NCBI GenBank assembly: GCA_016302015.1
Contig: JAEDOJ010000011.1
Span: forward strand, 1 to 17,013
Origin: Oscillospiraceae bacterium
GTDB lineage: Bacteria; Bacillota_A; Clostridia; Oscillospirales; Oscillospiraceae
Direction of reading: 5' to 3'
Length of the DNA stretch: 17,013 bases
The notes beneath the pieces were generated by a model. It searched no databases, had not been told where the DNA came from, and saw only the letters and a program-made list of their open reading frames with translations. A program made the translations under genes and the position numbers. Positions 15,024 through 17,013 of the stretch are shown here, one piece after another. How positions within the stretch are numbered: the first letter of the stretch is position 1; the number at the start of each line of letters is the position of its first letter.

Positions 15024-17013
15024 TATTTCTTCAGATACCAGATGTCTTCCGCATATTCGTCCACTGCCCGGTCAGAGGAGAAGATGCCAGCCTTCGCAAT
15101 GTTCACCAGGGACATATTGGAGAACTTCTTCACGTCACGGTAGGTCTCCGCCACGACCTTCTGGGCACGGGTATAATCCTGGAAGTCCGCAATGGTCATA
15201 TAGGGATCCGCAATGCCGAAGCGGTTGGTCAGGAGAGAGGCAACCAGATCATCGAAGCGCTGACCCAGCACACCGGAGGTGAGCATATCCAGCACAGCCT
15301 GCAGCTCGGGGGTCAGGAACTCGTTGGGATGGTAGCCCCGCTGCCACAGCTCCTCAACCTCATGGGCCTTCATGCCGAAGAGGAAGATGTTCTCGTCGCC
15401 CACCTGCTCGTGAATTTCCACGTTTGCGCCGTCCAGCGTACCGATGGTCACAGCGCCGTTGATCATCAGCTTCATGTTGCCGGTGCCGGAGGCTTCCTTG
15501 CCCGCCACGGAAATCTGCTCGGAAATATCGGCGGCAGGAATGATGATCTCTGCCAGAGAGACCTTATAGTCCTCCATAAAGACCACCTTCAGCTTATCCC
15601 GAACGTCGGGATCGGCGTTGATGAAGTTGGAGACCGCCACGATCAGGCTGATGGTCTGCTTCGCGCGGATGTAACCGGCAGAAGCCTTTGCCGCAAAGAT
15701 GAAGGTTCTGGGCGTCCAGTCCCCATTGGGGTTGGCCTTGATCTCGTTATACAGATGCAGCACGTGGAGAATATTCAGAAGCTGACGCTTGTACTCGTGC
15801 AGACGCTTGATCTGAATGTCAAAGATGGAATCGGGATCGACTCTGACGCCGTTGCGCTTGGCAATCAGGTTGGCCAGACGTTCCTTATTCTTCCGCTTGA
15901 TGGCCCGCAGGTCGGCGAGAACCTTCTCGTCATCCTGATACTTCAGCAGCGCTTCCAGATTTTTGGCGTCATGCTTGAAGCCGTCGCCGATGAGATCGGT
16001 CAGATAGTCGGTCAGCAGGGGGTTGGACTGGCACAGCCAGCGGCGATATGCGATGCCGTTGGTAACGTTCATGAAACGGTCGGGGGTAATCTGGCAGTAG
16101 TCACGGAAGATGCCGTTGCGGAGGATGTCCGTATGGAGCTTGGAAACGCCGTTGACCTTATGGCAGGCTGCCAGACACAGGTTTGCCATGCGGATCTCGT
16201 TGTTGCCGATGACCGCCATATAGTTGATCTTGCCCCAGTCGCCGGGATAAACCTTGTTCAGCTCTTCCACCAGACGGCGGTTGATTTCCACGCAGATGGA
16301 GTACACCCGGGGCAACTGCTCCCGGAACAGATCCACATTCCAACGCTCCAGAGCCTCGCTCATCACCGTGTGGTTGGTGTAGGACAGGGTCTTGCAGGTG
16401 ATTTCCCACGCCTGATCCCAGCCGTACTCGTTCTCGTCGATCAAAATACGCATCAGCTCCGGCACGCACAGGGCGGGATGGGTATCGTTGATATGGATGG
16501 CAACCTTATCCGCCAGATTGTCAAAGGTGCGGTATTTCTTATAGTGCTTCTTCAGAATGCTCTGCAGAGAGGCGGAAACCAGCAGGTACTGCTGCTTCAG
16601 GCGCAGACGCTTGCCCTGAATATGGTCGTCGGCGGGATAGAGCACCTTGGAGATGGTCTCCGCCATGGCGTTCTGCTCCAGCGCCCGGACGTAATCACCA
16701 CGGGAAAAGGCCGCCATATCAAAGCTCTGGGGCAGCTTTGCGCTCCACAGGATCAGACGGTTGACCGCATCGCTCTCATAGCCGGAAATAAACAGGTCAT
16801 GAGGCACGGCGGTGACGGAGTTGTAGCCCACCTGTGCCACCTTGAACTTGCCGTTGTCCATCCACTCCCGGACTTCGCCGCCGAAGCGAACCTCCACAGC
16901 GTCGTCCTCCCGGGCACGGAGCCAGACGTCGCCCATTTCCAGCCAGTTGTCGGGGAACTCCATCTGCCAGCCGTCCACGATCTTCTGACGGAAGATACCG
17001 AACTCATAGCGGA
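15023..17013 (-). CDS. glgP: glycogen/maltodextrin phosphorylase, 5' end outside the window
   Basis: GT35 phosphorylase, releasing glucose-1-phosphate from alpha-1,4-glucan ends with a pyridoxal phosphate cofactor. The PLP signature EASGTGNMKLMIN is present, with the cofactor lysine encoded at 15472-15470, followed by TIGTLDGANVEI. Other family blocks: IHINDTHPAL, SYTNHTVMSEALE, RFMNVTNGIAYRRWL, QIKRLHEYKRQ and VVFMEDYKVSLAE. The frame stays open to the window edge: codons before 16978 read RYEFGIFRQKIV, a conserved phosphorylase block, so the GTG at 16978 is an internal valine, not a start. About 660 residues are visible and roughly 130-150 at the N-terminus are missing. It leads into the GH13 gene with a 1-nt overlap, giving an alpha-glucan breakdown pair. 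Confidence 0.97.
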   Translation of the reverse strand, partial: RYEFGIFRQKIVDGWQMEFPDNWLEMGDVWLRAREDDAVEVRFGGEVREWMDNGKFKVAQVGYNSVTAVPHDLFISGYESDAVNRLILWSAKLPQSFDMAAFSRGDYVRALEQNAMAETISKVLYPADDHIQGKRLRLKQQYLLVSASLQSILKKHYKKYRTFDNLADKVAIHINDTHPALCVPELMRILIDENEYGWDQAWEITCKTLSYTNHTVMSEALERWNVDLFREQLPRVYSICVEINRRLVEELNKVYPGDWGKINYMAVIGNNEIRMANLCLAACHKVNGVSKLHTDILRNGIFRDYCQITPDRFMNVTNGIAYRRWLCQSNPLLTDYLTDLIGDGFKHDAKNLEALLKYQDDEKVLADLRAIKRKNKERLANLIAKRNGVRVDPDSIFDIQIKRLHEYKRQLLNILHVLHLYNEIKANPNGDWTPRTFIFAAKASAGYIRAKQTISLIVAVSNFINADPDVRDKLKVVFMEDYKVSLAEIIIPAADISEQISVAGKEASGTGNMKLMINGAVTIGTLDGANVEIHEQVGDENIFLFGMKAHEVEELWQRGYHPNEFLTPELQAVLDMLTSGVLGQRFDDLVASLLTNRFGIADPYMTIADFQDYTRAQKVVAETYRDVKKFSNMSLVNIAKAGIFSSDRAVDEYAEDIWYLKK

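Noticed and set aside
15023..16978. glgP starting at the GTG at 16978
   Set aside because: Upstream codons to the window edge encode the conserved RYEFGIFRQKIV block, so the GTG is an internal valine.

Overview
The window looks like chromosomal DNA from a gut-type Clostridia, most likely Oscillospiraceae/Ruminococcaceae. The grounds are moderately GC-rich coding sequence, strong GGAGG-type ribosome sites, a Gram-positive lipoprotein signal, a streptococcal-Ami-like oligopeptide transporter, and consensus sigma-A promoters. The taxon is an inference from these features. Every credible gene lies on the minus strand, so transcription runs from high to low coordinates. I see no rRNA, tRNA, CRISPR array or insertion sequence.

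Layout in transcription order. (1) 17013-11480: glgP (glycogen/maltodextrin phosphorylase, 5' end outside the window), a cytoplasmic GH13 alpha-glucan hydrolase and a PepF/M3B oligoendopeptidase. They overlap by 1 nt or lie 13 nt apart and are followed by a probable terminator. (2) 11479-11106: a 374-nt gap holding that terminator, an AT-rich UP-like stretch, a good promoter with a 23-bp dyad over its -10, and a 113-nt structured leader. (3) 11105-1926: a six-gene operon, oppA-oppB-oppC-oppD-oppF plus a membrane-anchored ApbE-like protein, ending in a 14-bp-stem terminator. A strong hairpin separates oppA from oppB. (4) 1725-17: plsY and a MurG/MGDG-type glycosyltransferase, behind a perfect-consensus promoter. 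A further gene may start at position 20 and leave the window.

The most remarkable part is the peptide transporter. Its closest recognisable relatives are the Ami/Opp systems of streptococci, but several components are rebuilt. OppA appears circularly permuted: the segment that normally ends an AmiA-type binding protein sits directly behind the lipoprotein signal, and the protein stops where that segment would normally begin. The OppD ATPase carries an insertion of about 225 residues, partly coiled-coil, between Walker A and the Q-loop. The OppF ATPase has a C-terminal tail of about 105 residues with two predicted membrane helices. The operon ends with a protein that looks like a degenerate ApbE (flavin transferase) fold tethered outside the membrane. 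OppB has the large extracytoplasmic domain typical of AmiC.

Together the genes suggest peptide capture and import (Opp), cytoplasmic peptide trimming (PepF, from the neighbouring operon), alpha-glucan breakdown (GlgP plus GH13) and membrane phospholipid/glycolipid synthesis (PlsY plus glycosyltransferase). Family calls rest on motifs and remembered family features; no database search was run.
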